From: an uncultured Alteromonadaceae bacterium | Lineage (GTDB): Bacteria > Pseudomonadota > Gammaproteobacteria > Enterobacterales > Alteromonadaceae | DNA length: 64,000 nucleotides | Direction: 5' to 3' | Assembly: GCA_947501935.1 (NCBI GenBank) | Contig: CANMXU010000028.1 | Location: 1-64,000 of the forward strand | Shown: positions 42,397-51,350 of the stretch, in pieces | How positions within the stretch are numbered: position 1 is the stretch's first letter | Layout of the letters: the number at the start of each line of letters is the position of its first letter | The notes under the pieces: generated by a model | Told to the model about the DNA's origin: nothing | What the model saw: the letters and a program-made list of their open reading frames with translations, nothing else | The model's database searches: none | Position numbers and translations under genes: made by a program

Positions 42397-43178
42397 TGGA
42401 GTTCACCGAGTCAGTTATTAATCAATACCTGGCTAATTTTTTACTGCCTTTATTTCGTGTTTCTGCCCTTATCATGACCATGATCGGCTTTGGCGCTAAA
42501 GCCATTCCTATGCGGGTGAAATTCTTTTTATGCATTACTGTTACTGTGGCAATAATGCCGGCGATTCCTGCCGCGAGAGTTGATAATTTATTTTCGTTAG
42601 CAACCTTTTTTCTCGTCGCAGAGCAGACCATTATTGGCATTATGCTTGGTTTCGTTACCGTAATGGTGGTTAATACCTTTACTTTAGCGGGGCAAATTAT
42701 TGCGATGCAAACCGGCTTAGGTTTTGCCTCATTGGTTGACCCCGCCAGTGGCATGAACGTACCTGCAGTTGGTCAATTCTTCTTAATTTTATCGTCATTA
42801 CTTTTTTGGGCTATGGATGGGCATTTAGCTTATTTACAGTTTGTTGCTGCCAGTTTTGAAACGCTGCCTATTCCTTTAGAAAGCTTTGACACGGTTAAAT
42901 TTCAAGAAATTACCTTATGGGGCAGTTGGATGTTCGCTACTGCACTTTCTTTATCTATTGCGCCGTTAACGGCAATGTTATTGATTAACTTCTCCTTTGG
43001 CATAATGACCCGTGCTGCACCGCAACTTAATATTTTTGCTATAGGTTTCCCTATTACCATGTGTTCAGGTTTATTGATCATGTGGTTAACCATGGGAAAT
43101 TTTATGACTCATTTTGAGCTGCAATGGCAACGAGCCCTTGAATTTAGCTGTTATCTGATGAGTTGTGGGGGGAGTTAA
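42396..43178 (+). CDS. fliR: Export gate protein FliR
   Basis: 260 residues with about six membrane helices: FLLPLFRVSALIMTMIGFGA, FVTVMVVNTFTLAGQIIAMQTGLGFASLVDP, and the later TRAAPQLNIFAIGFPITM that contains the conserved RxxPQxN motif. FliR completes the FliPQR pore. Coupled to fliQ (TAATG) and directly abuts flhB. Confidence 0.96.
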   Translation: MEFTESVINQYLANFLLPLFRVSALIMTMIGFGAKAIPMRVKFFLCITVTVAIMPAIPAARVDNLFSLATFFLVAEQTIIGIMLGFVTVMVVNTFTLAGQIIAMQTGLGFASLVDPASGMNVPAVGQFFLILSSLLFWAMDGHLAYLQFVAASFETLPIPLESFDTVKFQEITLWGSWMFATALSLSIAPLTAMLLINFSFGIMTRAAPQLNIFAIGFPITMCSGLLIMWLTMGNFMTHFELQWQRALEFSCYLMSCGGS

Positions 43179-44309
43179 ATGGCTGAGTCAGATAGCGGAG
43201 AACGCAGTGAAGAACCGACGGCGAAAAAGCTCTCGGATGCCAGAAAAAAAGGCCAAGTAGCACGTTCAAAAGAACTCGGCACCATGTTTGTCTTAGTGGG
43301 CGCAGCTTCTGCGATGATCATTGTGGGTGACTCCCTCGTTGGCGCTTTATCTGAAATGATGCAACGCTTATTTAGTCTTAGCCGCAAAGAAGCTATGGAC
43401 TTACATGCTTTATATGGCGTGGTTCGTGAAAGTGTCGGAGTAGTGATAGCGCCGTTATTATGGATATTTTTTATAATTATAGTTGCCGCTTTTATCGGTA
43501 ATACAATGCTCGGAGGCATTAGTTTTTCTTGGGAGGCAATGGCGCCTAAGGCGAGTAAATTATCACCTAAAGCTGGCTTTAAAAGAATGTTTGGCGTGCA
43601 AGCTGCCGTTGAATTATTAAAATCGTTACTGAAGTTTTTTGTGGTGTTTTTTGTTGCGATTATTTTATTGACGAGTTTATTTGATCAAATTCTTGGCTTA
43701 AGTTTAGAAGCGATCCCAATTAACTTTTCTCATGCCGTACAATTACTGTTAGGGATGTTTTTAACCTTAACCCTATCGCTATTTATTATTGCTGTTGTTG
43801 ATGCGCCTTATCAGGTTTGGAATCATAACCGTCAGCTTAAAATGACCAAGCAAGAAATAAAAGATGAGCATAAAAATACCGAAGGTAGTCCAGAAATAAA
43901 AGGTCGTATTAGGCGTACGCAGTATGAAATGTCTCAACGTCGGATGATGTCTGAAGTACCAGAGTCTGACGTGGTAATAACTAACCCAACACACTACTCT
44001 GTGGCATTAAAATATGATGCAAAGGTTGGTGGTGCGCCGGTATTATCAGCGAAAGGCATTGACCAAATGGCGCTGCATATTCGCACTATCGCCAAAGAGC
44101 ATGATATTGAAATTATTCAATCGCCAGCATTGGCAAGGTCAATTTATTATACCGCTGAAGCGGGTGATGAAATACCAGAAGAGTTGTTTGCCGCTGTAGC
44201 GCAAATACTTGCGTTTATTTATCAGTTAGAAGAGCATAAAAAAGGCCGAGCGAAAAAGCCTAAAGCGGTTGCTAAAAACTTGCCGATCCCTGAAGACTTC
44301 CGTTATTAA
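43179..44309 (+). CDS. flhB: Export switch protein FlhB
   Basis: 376 residues: N-terminal GERSEEPTAKKLSDARKKGQVARSKEL (recognised in part), four membrane helices (about 30-210), and the cytoplasmic autocleavage domain with the NPTH motif in VVITNPTHYSVALKY. Later come APVLSAKGIDQMALHIR and ALARSIYYTAEAGDEIPEELF. FlhB cleaves itself between Asn and Pro and with FliK changes export specificity. Ends the fliLMNOPQR-flhB block. Confidence 0.97.
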   Translation: MAESDSGERSEEPTAKKLSDARKKGQVARSKELGTMFVLVGAASAMIIVGDSLVGALSEMMQRLFSLSRKEAMDLHALYGVVRESVGVVIAPLLWIFFIIIVAAFIGNTMLGGISFSWEAMAPKASKLSPKAGFKRMFGVQAAVELLKSLLKFFVVFFVAIILLTSLFDQILGLSLEAIPINFSHAVQLLLGMFLTLTLSLFIIAVVDAPYQVWNHNRQLKMTKQEIKDEHKNTEGSPEIKGRIRRTQYEMSQRRMMSEVPESDVVITNPTHYSVALKYDAKVGGAPVLSAKGIDQMALHIRTIAKEHDIEIIQSPALARSIYYTAEAGDEIPEELFAAVAQILAFIYQLEEHKKGRAKKPKAVAKNLPIPEDFRY

Positions 44310-44405
44310 TTCTCCCTCATTGTTATGCTTTTAAAGTGTAGCTGCATTATTCTTTGCTAAAGCTGTGCGTTATTTTTGAGCAGTCAGTTAAATGAGTCTC
44401 TAATT

Positions 44406-44421
44406 TGGTCTGGTTATTGCT
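44406..44421 (+). promoter_or_regulatory. Candidate sigma-54 promoter of flhA
   Basis: TGGTCT-N5-TTGCT with GG/GC at exact spacing, 40 bases before the flhA ATG. flhA is a FlrA/sigma-54 class II gene in Vibrio. Confidence 0.62.
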
Positions 44422-44460
44422 GATTAGTTGCTAGTGTCAAAAAAACATTAAAGATAATCA

Positions 44461-46563
44461 ATGCAACTAGTCGCGTATTTTAATCAGTTTAATAAAAACA
44501 AAATGTCTTATTTTTCAGGCATTGGCACGCCATTTTTAGTGATGGCAGCCTTAGGTATGGTCATTCTACCTATGCCGGCTTTTTTATTAGATATTCTATT
44601 TTCTTTTAATATTGCTTTGTCGTTAGTTGTTTTACTGATCACGGTTTATACCCTCAAGCCATTAGAGTTTGGCTCTTTTCCTGCGGTGTTATTGATCGCC
44701 ACTATTTTAAGATTAGCGCTTAATGTCGCTAGTACGCGTGTGGTTTTATTGGAAGGTCATGAAGGACCTGATGCTGCAGGTAAAGTAATAGAAGCGTTTG
44801 GCTCTGTGGTTATTGGTGGCAACTATGCCGTTGGTTTAATTGTATTTCTCATTTTAATCATCATTAACTTTATTGTAATTACCAAAGGTGCAGGCCGTAT
44901 ATCTGAAGTAACAGCACGTTTCACCTTAGATGCTATGCCCGGTAAGCAAATGGCGATTGATGCCGACTTAAATGCGGGCTTTATTAATGCCGAGCAAGCA
45001 CGAGAGCGCCGTATTGAAGTCACGAGTGAAGCCGACTTTTATGGTTCGATGGACGGTGCTAGCAAGTTTGTAAAAGGTGATGCCATTGCTGGTATTCTAA
45101 TTTTATTTATCAATATTATTGGCGGCTTTATTATTGGTATGGTGCAGCATGACTTATCATTTGATCAAGCGGTTGAAATTTACACCCTACTAACGATTGG
45201 TGACGGTTTAGTGGCGCAAATTCCAGGGCTATTGTTATCAGTAGGCACTGCGATTGTTGTTACTCGTCAAAATACTTCTCAAGATATGGGGGATCAAGTT
45301 AGTAGCCAGCTTGGTCAAGAACGATCATTATATATTGCTGGCGCCGTAATGTTTGTTATGGGAATTATTCCTGGCATGCCGCACGTTGCCTTCTTATTTT
45401 TTGCAGCCCTAATTTTTGGTATTGCCTTTTTTGGTGGTAAATACAAAATTGCTAAAGCAAAAGAGCTCGCAGAAAAACAACAAGTTGAACAAGTTGAAAA
45501 TCAACAACAAGAAGCGGAAGTAAAAGATTTAGGCTGGGACGATGTTAACCATGTGGATATTATCGGCTTAGAAATTGGCTATCGTTTAATTCCATTAGTT
45601 GATAAAGCCCAAGGTGGTGAGTTATTAAATCGCATTAAAGGCGTACGAAAAAAACTTTCTCAAGAGTTTGGCTTTCTCGTACCAGCGGTGCATATTCGCG
45701 ATAACTTAGACCTTGACCCAAATACTTACCAAATTTCATTAATGGGGGTCACCGTCGGTGAAGCTGAAATTCGCCATGATCAAGAGCTCGCGATTAACCC
45801 CGGACAAGTGTTTGGTAAGTTAGACGGTACAGCAACTAAAGATCCTGCTTTTGGTTTAGATGCTGTATGGATCAATCAAAACCAGCGTGAGCATGCGCAA
45901 TCACTAGGTTATACCGTGGTTGATTGTGCAACGGTATTAGCAACCCATTTAAGCCAAATATTAACCAATAATGCTTCGCAGTTATTGGGCCATGAAGAGG
46001 TGCAAAATTTATTAGATATTCTTGGCAAAACTTACCCTAAATTAGTGGAAGGCTTAGTACCTGATTTATTGCCACTGGGCAGCGTAGTTAAAGTACTGCA
46101 AAACTTAATGAATGAAGGTGTTGCCGTACGTGATATGCGCAGTATAACCCAGACCTTAGTGGAGTATGGCGCTAAGAGCCAAGACACTGATGTATTAACG
46201 GCTGCGGTGCGTATTACTTTACGTAAATTCATTGTTCAAGAACTAGTTGGACCGGTACCTGAAGTACCTGTCATTACTTTGGCGCCAGAGCTGGAACAGA
46301 TGTTGCATCAGTCTATGCAAATGGCTGGTGATGACGGCGCAGGTATAGAACCAGGGCTTGCAGAACGTTTACAGCAGTCATTAACTGAAGGAGCTCAGCA
46401 GCAGGAAATGGCCGGTGATACTCCAATTTTATTAACTTCTGGAATTTTACGAGCGGTATTAGCAAAATTTGTTAAATATACCATTCCAGGGTTAAGGGTA
46501 ATTTCTTATCAAGAAATACCTGACGATAAACAAATTAAAATTGTTAGCGCGATTGGTCAATAA
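44461..46563 (+). CDS. flhA: Export gate protein FlhA
   Basis: 700 residues: eight membrane helices (about 20-335) with LATILRLALNVASTR-like segment (here IATILRLALNVASTR) and the FHIPEP-type loop GRISEVTARFTLDAMPGKQMAIDADLNAG, cited in parts. The cytoplasmic ring domain follows (about 360-700; VHIRDNLDLDPNTYQI, HLSQILTNNASQLLGHEEVQ). FlhA accepts chaperone-cargo complexes and uses the ion gradient. It begins a unit running through flhF, flhG and fliA. Confidence 0.97.
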   Translation: MQLVAYFNQFNKNKMSYFSGIGTPFLVMAALGMVILPMPAFLLDILFSFNIALSLVVLLITVYTLKPLEFGSFPAVLLIATILRLALNVASTRVVLLEGHEGPDAAGKVIEAFGSVVIGGNYAVGLIVFLILIIINFIVITKGAGRISEVTARFTLDAMPGKQMAIDADLNAGFINAEQARERRIEVTSEADFYGSMDGASKFVKGDAIAGILILFINIIGGFIIGMVQHDLSFDQAVEIYTLLTIGDGLVAQIPGLLLSVGTAIVVTRQNTSQDMGDQVSSQLGQERSLYIAGAVMFVMGIIPGMPHVAFLFFAALIFGIAFFGGKYKIAKAKELAEKQQVEQVENQQQEAEVKDLGWDDVNHVDIIGLEIGYRLIPLVDKAQGGELLNRIKGVRKKLSQEFGFLVPAVHIRDNLDLDPNTYQISLMGVTVGEAEIRHDQELAINPGQVFGKLDGTATKDPAFGLDAVWINQNQREHAQSLGYTVVDCATVLATHLSQILTNNASQLLGHEEVQNLLDILGKTYPKLVEGLVPDLLPLGSVVKVLQNLMNEGVAVRDMRSITQTLVEYGAKSQDTDVLTAAVRITLRKFIVQELVGPVPEVPVITLAPELEQMLHQSMQMAGDDGAGIEPGLAERLQQSLTEGAQQQEMAGDTPILLTSGILRAVLAKFVKYTIPGLRVISYQEIPDDKQIKIVSAIGQ

Positions 46564-46647
46564 GTGGCTTCACTCACATAAGTGATAAGCAAACCCTCTC
46601 GCTAACAACGCTTTAAAAGCATACTTCACCGTATTAAGGGGTTATCT

Positions 46648-48291
46648 GTGAAAATAAGACGTTTTGTAGCCAGAGATATGAGAACAGCACTAATCGAAAT
46701 TAAAGAAGAATTAGGTGCTGATGCCGTCATAATGTCGAACAAAAAAATCCCTGAGGGTGTTGAGCTAATGGCAGCGGTTGATTATAGCCAAGCTAATACT
46801 CAACCAGCTAGTTCTGAAGCTGTTGCAAGTCAAGCAGCAAGCACAGATGCTTCAGCGCCAGTTAATTCTCAACAAGGGCAAGGTTTTACTCGTGAAATTG
46901 ATAATGACACGGTAACCTTAGCTCATGCACAAGTTCAGCCTCAAGCTCAATCAGCCAACGTAGCACCTGCTATGGCACAACAAGCAAGTACTGATACTCA
47001 GCCAAATAATATTCCTAACAGCAATAACGACAGCTTATCTGCATTGCTAAATAGAAAGGTTCAACAAACTCAGGCACAAGTTCAAGGCCAGACTCAAAAC
47101 CACAACCAAAACCAAGCTCAAGGTCAATCTCAGCCGCAAGCGCCTATTGATGACATAGAAAGCCAATTCAAAAATTTCACTGACCGTTTACAAAATTCTA
47201 CGACGTCTGGGCATGAACAAGCTTCACCAGCCAATAATGGTTTTTCAGCTAACGATTCAGCATTGAATGAGTTTTCATCAGGTGATGATTTTGATTTTCA
47301 AGCTCCCATTACTGATACTCCTGCATCGATTGGTTTAGGCGGCGTAGAAGCGAGTAATTCATTAGAAATGGCTCATATGAAAAAAGAGATGGCGTCAATT
47401 CGTCAACTACTTGAACATCAGTTATCAGGTTTGATGTGGCAAGATATGGCACAAAAAGATCCTTCTCGTGCATTATTAGTAAACCGTTTAATGGCACTAG
47501 GTCTAACCGAACAAGTTGCTGATCAAGTAGCGGGTTATGTACCGAGCCATATGAACGAACAAGACAGCTGGAAACAAGCATTGAAATTTGTTGGTGAGCA
47601 AATTAATACTACCAATAATGATGTTATTCATCGCGGTGGTGTCGTTGCTTTAGTTGGACCTACAGGTGTAGGGAAAACCACCACAATTGCCAAATTGGCT
47701 GCACGCTTTGCCCAAATTCATGGCGCCGACCAAGTCGCGATGATTTCAACCGACAGTTATCGTATTGCAGGTTTTGAGCAACTTGTCACTTATGGCAGAA
47801 TTATTGGTTGTCAGGTTAAGTTAGCGCAAGATGACCAGTCACTAGATACACTATTACAGCAGTTTGCTAAAAAGAAATTAGTATTAATTGATACCGCAGG
47901 TATGGGGCAACGTGATATGCGTTTGGCTAACCATTTAGCGACATTAATAACTAATGCTCGCGTTAAAATTCGTAATTATTTAGTGCTTGCTGCAAATACT
48001 CAGCAGCGAGTAATGCAAGAAAATGTTGAACGCTTTAAGAAGGTGCCTTTATCGGGCTGTATTTATACTAAACTTGACGAAAGTTTAAGTGTAGGAGAAA
48101 TAATTTCAACATCCATTCAAAACGGCTTACCAATAGGTTATCTTACTGATGGTCAAAGAGTTCCTGAAGATATAAAAGTTGCAAATGCTGTTAAGTTAGT
48201 TACTCTTGCTGATAAGATGTCAGCGAAGTATTCTATTGAAAATACTCAGCACTGGAATAATGTTACACCGGCCGCTATGAGCTTGGCTTAA
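46648..48291 (+). CDS. flhF: Polar flagellum GTPase FlhF
   Basis: 547 residues in three parts: an N-terminal B domain (1-60; KIRRFVARDMRTALIEIKEE, LGADAVIMSNKK), a long low-complexity linker very rich in Gln, Asn and Ala (about 60-240), and an SRP-type NG GTPase domain (about 250-535; GPTGVGKTTTIAKLAARFA with Lys343, DTAGMGQRD, TKLDESLSVGEI). FlhF marks the pole and recruits FliF. Start is GTG at 46648 after AAGGGG. It precedes flhG, its regulator. Confidence 0.95.
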   Translation: MKIRRFVARDMRTALIEIKEELGADAVIMSNKKIPEGVELMAAVDYSQANTQPASSEAVASQAASTDASAPVNSQQGQGFTREIDNDTVTLAHAQVQPQAQSANVAPAMAQQASTDTQPNNIPNSNNDSLSALLNRKVQQTQAQVQGQTQNHNQNQAQGQSQPQAPIDDIESQFKNFTDRLQNSTTSGHEQASPANNGFSANDSALNEFSSGDDFDFQAPITDTPASIGLGGVEASNSLEMAHMKKEMASIRQLLEHQLSGLMWQDMAQKDPSRALLVNRLMALGLTEQVADQVAGYVPSHMNEQDSWKQALKFVGEQINTTNNDVIHRGGVVALVGPTGVGKTTTIAKLAARFAQIHGADQVAMISTDSYRIAGFEQLVTYGRIIGCQVKLAQDDQSLDTLLQQFAKKKLVLIDTAGMGQRDMRLANHLATLITNARVKIRNYLVLAANTQQRVMQENVERFKKVPLSGCIYTKLDESLSVGEIISTSIQNGLPIGYLTDGQRVPEDIKVANAVKLVTLADKMSAKYSIENTQHWNNVTPAAMSLA

Positions 48292-48388
48292 AACGTGTAA
48301 TAGTAGTAATTAGTTAAAAGCGTCTCACTGTTTGTAGCTGTATTGTTAAATACTCTGCAGACGGTTGTGCTTATTGAGAAGAGTATAA

Positions 48389-49231
48389 ATGATAGATCAA
48401 GCAAGTGGCTTAAGAAAAATGAATAGTATGAGTAAAATAAAAGTCATAGCCGTTTCCGGTGGTAAAGGTGGCGTAGGTAAAACCAACGTTTCTTTAAATA
48501 CTTCTATCGCGCTTGCCCAACAAGGTAAGAAAGTTTTAGTGTTAGATGCCGATTTAGGTTTAGCGAATGTTGATGTAATGCTAGGCCTGAGAGTACAACG
48601 TAATTTATCACACGTATTATCTGGTGAATGTGAACTTGACGACATTATCATTGAAGGCCCAGCAGGGATAAAAATTATTCCTGCCACTTCAGGCACGCAA
48701 AGTATGGTTGATTTAACCCCTTCTGAGCATGCCGGCTTAATTCGCGCCTTTAGTGATATGGAAACTGAATTTGATGTTTTAGTTGTAGATACCGCAGCTG
48801 GTATTTCCGACATGGTATTAAGCTTCACTCGCGCTGCACAAGACGTGATGCTAGTGGTTTGTGATGAACCTACTTCTATTACTGACTGTTATGCTTTAAT
48901 GAAGCTCTTAAGTAGAGATCACGGCGTTTATAAATTTAAAGTCGTCGCTAATATGGTGCGTAGCGCAAAAGAAGGGCAGCAGCTTTTTGCTAAACTTTCT
49001 AAGGTAACTGACCGTTTCTTAGATGTTGGTCTTGACTTAGTTGCGGTGATCCCTTTTGACGAGAATATTAGAAAATCCGTCCGAAAACAGCAAGTTATTG
49101 TCGAAGCATTCCCTAATTCTCCTGCGGCAGTTGAGTTTCGAAACTTAGCATCTAAAATAAGCTTATGGCCGATACCTCACCAGCCTTCAGGACATTTAGA
49201 ATTCTTTATTGAACAATTATTAGATAATTAG
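48389..49231 (+). CDS. flhG: Flagellar number regulator FlhG/FleN (MinD-like ATPase)
   Basis: 280 residues. Residues 3-9 are DQASGLR, the FlhG N-terminal motif that stimulates the FlhF GTPase. The deviant Walker A SGGKGGVGKTN (signature Lys26 and Lys31) and VLDADLGLANVDVMLGL follow. A C-terminal amphipathic helix (FFIEQLL) may bind membrane. FlhG limits flagella to one or few, partly by inhibiting FlrA. GAGAAGAG precedes the ATG, and including this start keeps the DQASGLR motif, which later ATG codons would lose. Confidence 0.95.
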   Translation: MIDQASGLRKMNSMSKIKVIAVSGGKGGVGKTNVSLNTSIALAQQGKKVLVLDADLGLANVDVMLGLRVQRNLSHVLSGECELDDIIIEGPAGIKIIPATSGTQSMVDLTPSEHAGLIRAFSDMETEFDVLVVDTAAGISDMVLSFTRAAQDVMLVVCDEPTSITDCYALMKLLSRDHGVYKFKVVANMVRSAKEGQQLFAKLSKVTDRFLDVGLDLVAVIPFDENIRKSVRKQQVIVEAFPNSPAAVEFRNLASKISLWPIPHQPSGHLEFFIEQLLDN

Positions 49232-49344
49232 ATTGCTAGATAAAACTAGGCAATACTTAAGTCGTAATATAAAAATAACTGTTTAATTACTTACATCTCA
49301 TTAAAAGTAGTAAATCAACAAATAAGAGAAGAAGCGGAACTACA

Positions 49345-50064
49345 GTGGTAAAAGCCAATGCTTACAGTACTAAAATAGATACCGCTGCTTTACTTGAGCA
49401 GCATACCGTTTTGGTCAAACGAATCGCTTATCATTTACTTGCTAGATTACCGGCAAGCGTAATTGTTGATGATCTTATTCAGTCGGGCATGATTGGTTTG
49501 TTAGAAGCGGCAAATAACTTTGACTCAACCAAAGGTGCCAGCTTTGAAACTTTTGCCGGTATTCGAATTCGCGGAGCTATGCTCGATGAAATTCGCCGTG
49601 GTGACTGGACACCTCGTTCTGTTCATAAAAATAGCCGCATGGTTAGTGATGCGATAAAAACCCTTGAGTCTCAGTTAGGCCGCGACGTTACCGACGTGGA
49701 AGTTGCCGAAAAACTTGAAATATCTCTCCACGAATATCATATTATTTTGAATGAAGTTAATGCTGGAAAAATCATTGGAATTGAAGATCTTGGCGTAAGC
49801 GAAGACATATTATCTGGTGATTCAGGTACTGAAGACAATCAACCGTACTACAATATGGAACAAGTTGTTTTCAAAAAGTCACTTGCAGAGTGCATTTCTT
49901 CTTTACCCGAGCGCGAAGCTCTAGTACTGTCACTTTATTACGACGAAGAATTAAACTTACGTGAAATTGGCCAAGTGCTTGATGTTAGTGAGTCAAGAGT
50001 GAGTCAAATTCATAGCCAAGCAATGCATCGGCTTAAAGCGCGTATGCAATCATGGCAAAATTAA
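49345..50064 (+). CDS. fliA: Flagellar sigma factor FliA (sigma-28)
   Basis: 239 residues with sigma-70-family regions: region 2 (HHLLARLPASVIVDDLIQSG-like, IGLLEAANNFDSTKGASFETFAGIRIRGAMLDEIRRGDW), region 3 (ESQLGRDVTDVEVAEKL), and region 4 (SLPEREALVLSLYYDEELNLREIGQVLDVSESRVSQIHSQA). Motifs are cited in part. It should transcribe flgMN and flagellin 2 in this window. Start is GTG at 49345 with a weak ribosome site. FlgM at 4045-4365 is its inhibitor. Confidence 0.96.
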   Translation: MVKANAYSTKIDTAALLEQHTVLVKRIAYHLLARLPASVIVDDLIQSGMIGLLEAANNFDSTKGASFETFAGIRIRGAMLDEIRRGDWTPRSVHKNSRMVSDAIKTLESQLGRDVTDVEVAEKLEISLHEYHIILNEVNAGKIIGIEDLGVSEDILSGDSGTEDNQPYYNMEQVVFKKSLAECISSLPEREALVLSLYYDEELNLREIGQVLDVSESRVSQIHSQAMHRLKARMQSWQN

Positions 50065-50178
50065 CAGTAACAAAATTATAATAAATTGATCAAAAACAGA
50101 AAAATTGGTCAGAAATTTATTTTGATTGGTATAAACTATAATAAATAGACTTTTAGAATGTTCTCACCGGAGGGTGCC

Positions 50179-50562
50179 TTGGATAAAAATATGAAAGTAC
50201 TTGTTGTTGATGATTTTTCAACAATGAGACGTATAGTGAAGAATTTATTACGTGACTTAGGATTCACCAATATTTCAGAGGCCGATGATGGCAGCACGGC
50301 ATTGCCGATGTTGCAAGGTGGCGACTTTGACTTTGTTGTTACGGATTGGAATATGCCTGGAATGCAAGGTATTGACTTACTAAAAGCAATTCGTGCTGAT
50401 GCTAGCCTAGCTCACATACCTGTACTTATGGTTACAGCTGAAGCGAAAAAAGAGCAGATAGTTATGGCTGCTCAAGCAGGTGTAAATGGTTATATTGTAA
50501 AACCTTTTACTGCTGCAACCTTAAAAACCAAACTTGATAAAATTTTTGAACGTTTGGGTTAG
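50179..50562 (+). CDS. cheY: Chemotaxis response regulator CheY
   Basis: 127 residues, one receiver domain: VLVVDDFSTMRRIVKNLLRD, the phosphorylatable Asp56 in VVTDWNMPGMQG, VTAEAKKEQ and the Lys of YIVKPFTA. CheY-P binds FliM to change rotation. The most likely start is TTG at 50179: GGAGGG lies five bases upstream and the protein then begins MDKNMK, like Vibrio CheY. An ATG at 50158 has no ribosome site and an ATG at 50191 is too far from it. Begins the cheYZAB group. Confidence 0.95.
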   Translation: MDKNMKVLVVDDFSTMRRIVKNLLRDLGFTNISEADDGSTALPMLQGGDFDFVVTDWNMPGMQGIDLLKAIRADASLAHIPVLMVTAEAKKEQIVMAAQAGVNGYIVKPFTAATLKTKLDKIFERLG

Positions 50563-50593
50563 AAATTATTTGTTTCCTAACTAAGGATGTAGC

Positions 50594-51337
50594 ATGACAA
50601 TAACATCAAAAGTTCATGTTTCGTTAGAACAAGCTAAGCTGTTGGTTGAATATATAGAAAATAACCAACAGGATAAAGCTGATGAACTAATTGCTGAAAT
50701 TCAAAACCCGATAAATTCTGAGCTTTTTGCAGAAATTGGTAAATTAACACGCCAGTTGCATGACTCTCTTATGAGTTTCCAATTGGATTCTCGGTTGAAT
50801 GACTTAGCTACGGCTGATATACCTGATGCGAAAGAACGCCTCAATTATGTTATCGCACGTACAGAAGAAGCAGCCAATAAAACCATGGATGCGGTTGAGT
50901 CTATCTTCCCTGTTGTTGATAACATCCAGCAAAAAATTGCAGGGGTAAACCCTCAATGGGCTAAGCTGATGAGCAATGACTTGCAGTTACCAGAATTTAA
51001 AAATTTGTGCATTGATATTGATTCCTTGCTGGTAACTACCAGTAAAGAAACCGAACAAATGCATTCTTTAATGACTGATGTGTTAATGGCACAGGATTTT
51101 CAGGACTTAACTGGGCAGGTAATTCGCAAGGTTATTGACTTGGTTAGAGAAGTTGAAGACAGCCTGATAGGGATGTTAACTGCCTTTGGTATTTCTGCTG
51201 AACAAAGTTCAGGGGTGACTAAACCTAATGTTGGCGATAATCTTGTTGAAGGGCCGATAGTTAATAAAGATAAAAGAGATGACGTTGCTGTGGATCAAGA
51301 CGATGTTGACGACCTTTTATCTAGTTTAGGATTTTAA
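50594..51337 (+). CDS. cheZ: CheY-P phosphatase CheZ
   Basis: 247 residues, long helical hairpin with LTRQLHDSLMSFQLDSRLNDL and the active-site stretch DVLMAQDFQDLTGQVIRKVIDLV, whose Asp and Gln act in CheY-P hydrolysis. The C-terminal DDVDDLLSSLGF peptide is the CheY-P-binding tail. Begins 31 bases after cheY. Confidence 0.95.
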   Translation: MTITSKVHVSLEQAKLLVEYIENNQQDKADELIAEIQNPINSELFAEIGKLTRQLHDSLMSFQLDSRLNDLATADIPDAKERLNYVIARTEEAANKTMDAVESIFPVVDNIQQKIAGVNPQWAKLMSNDLQLPEFKNLCIDIDSLLVTTSKETEQMHSLMTDVLMAQDFQDLTGQVIRKVIDLVREVEDSLIGMLTAFGISAEQSSGVTKPNVGDNLVEGPIVNKDKRDDVAVDQDDVDDLLSSLGF

Positions 51338-51350
51338 CGGGAGTTGTTGA

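Noticed and set aside
48397..48828. 143-codon minus-strand frame over flhG
   Set aside because: Shadow of the flhG coding bias; no ribosome site or motif.
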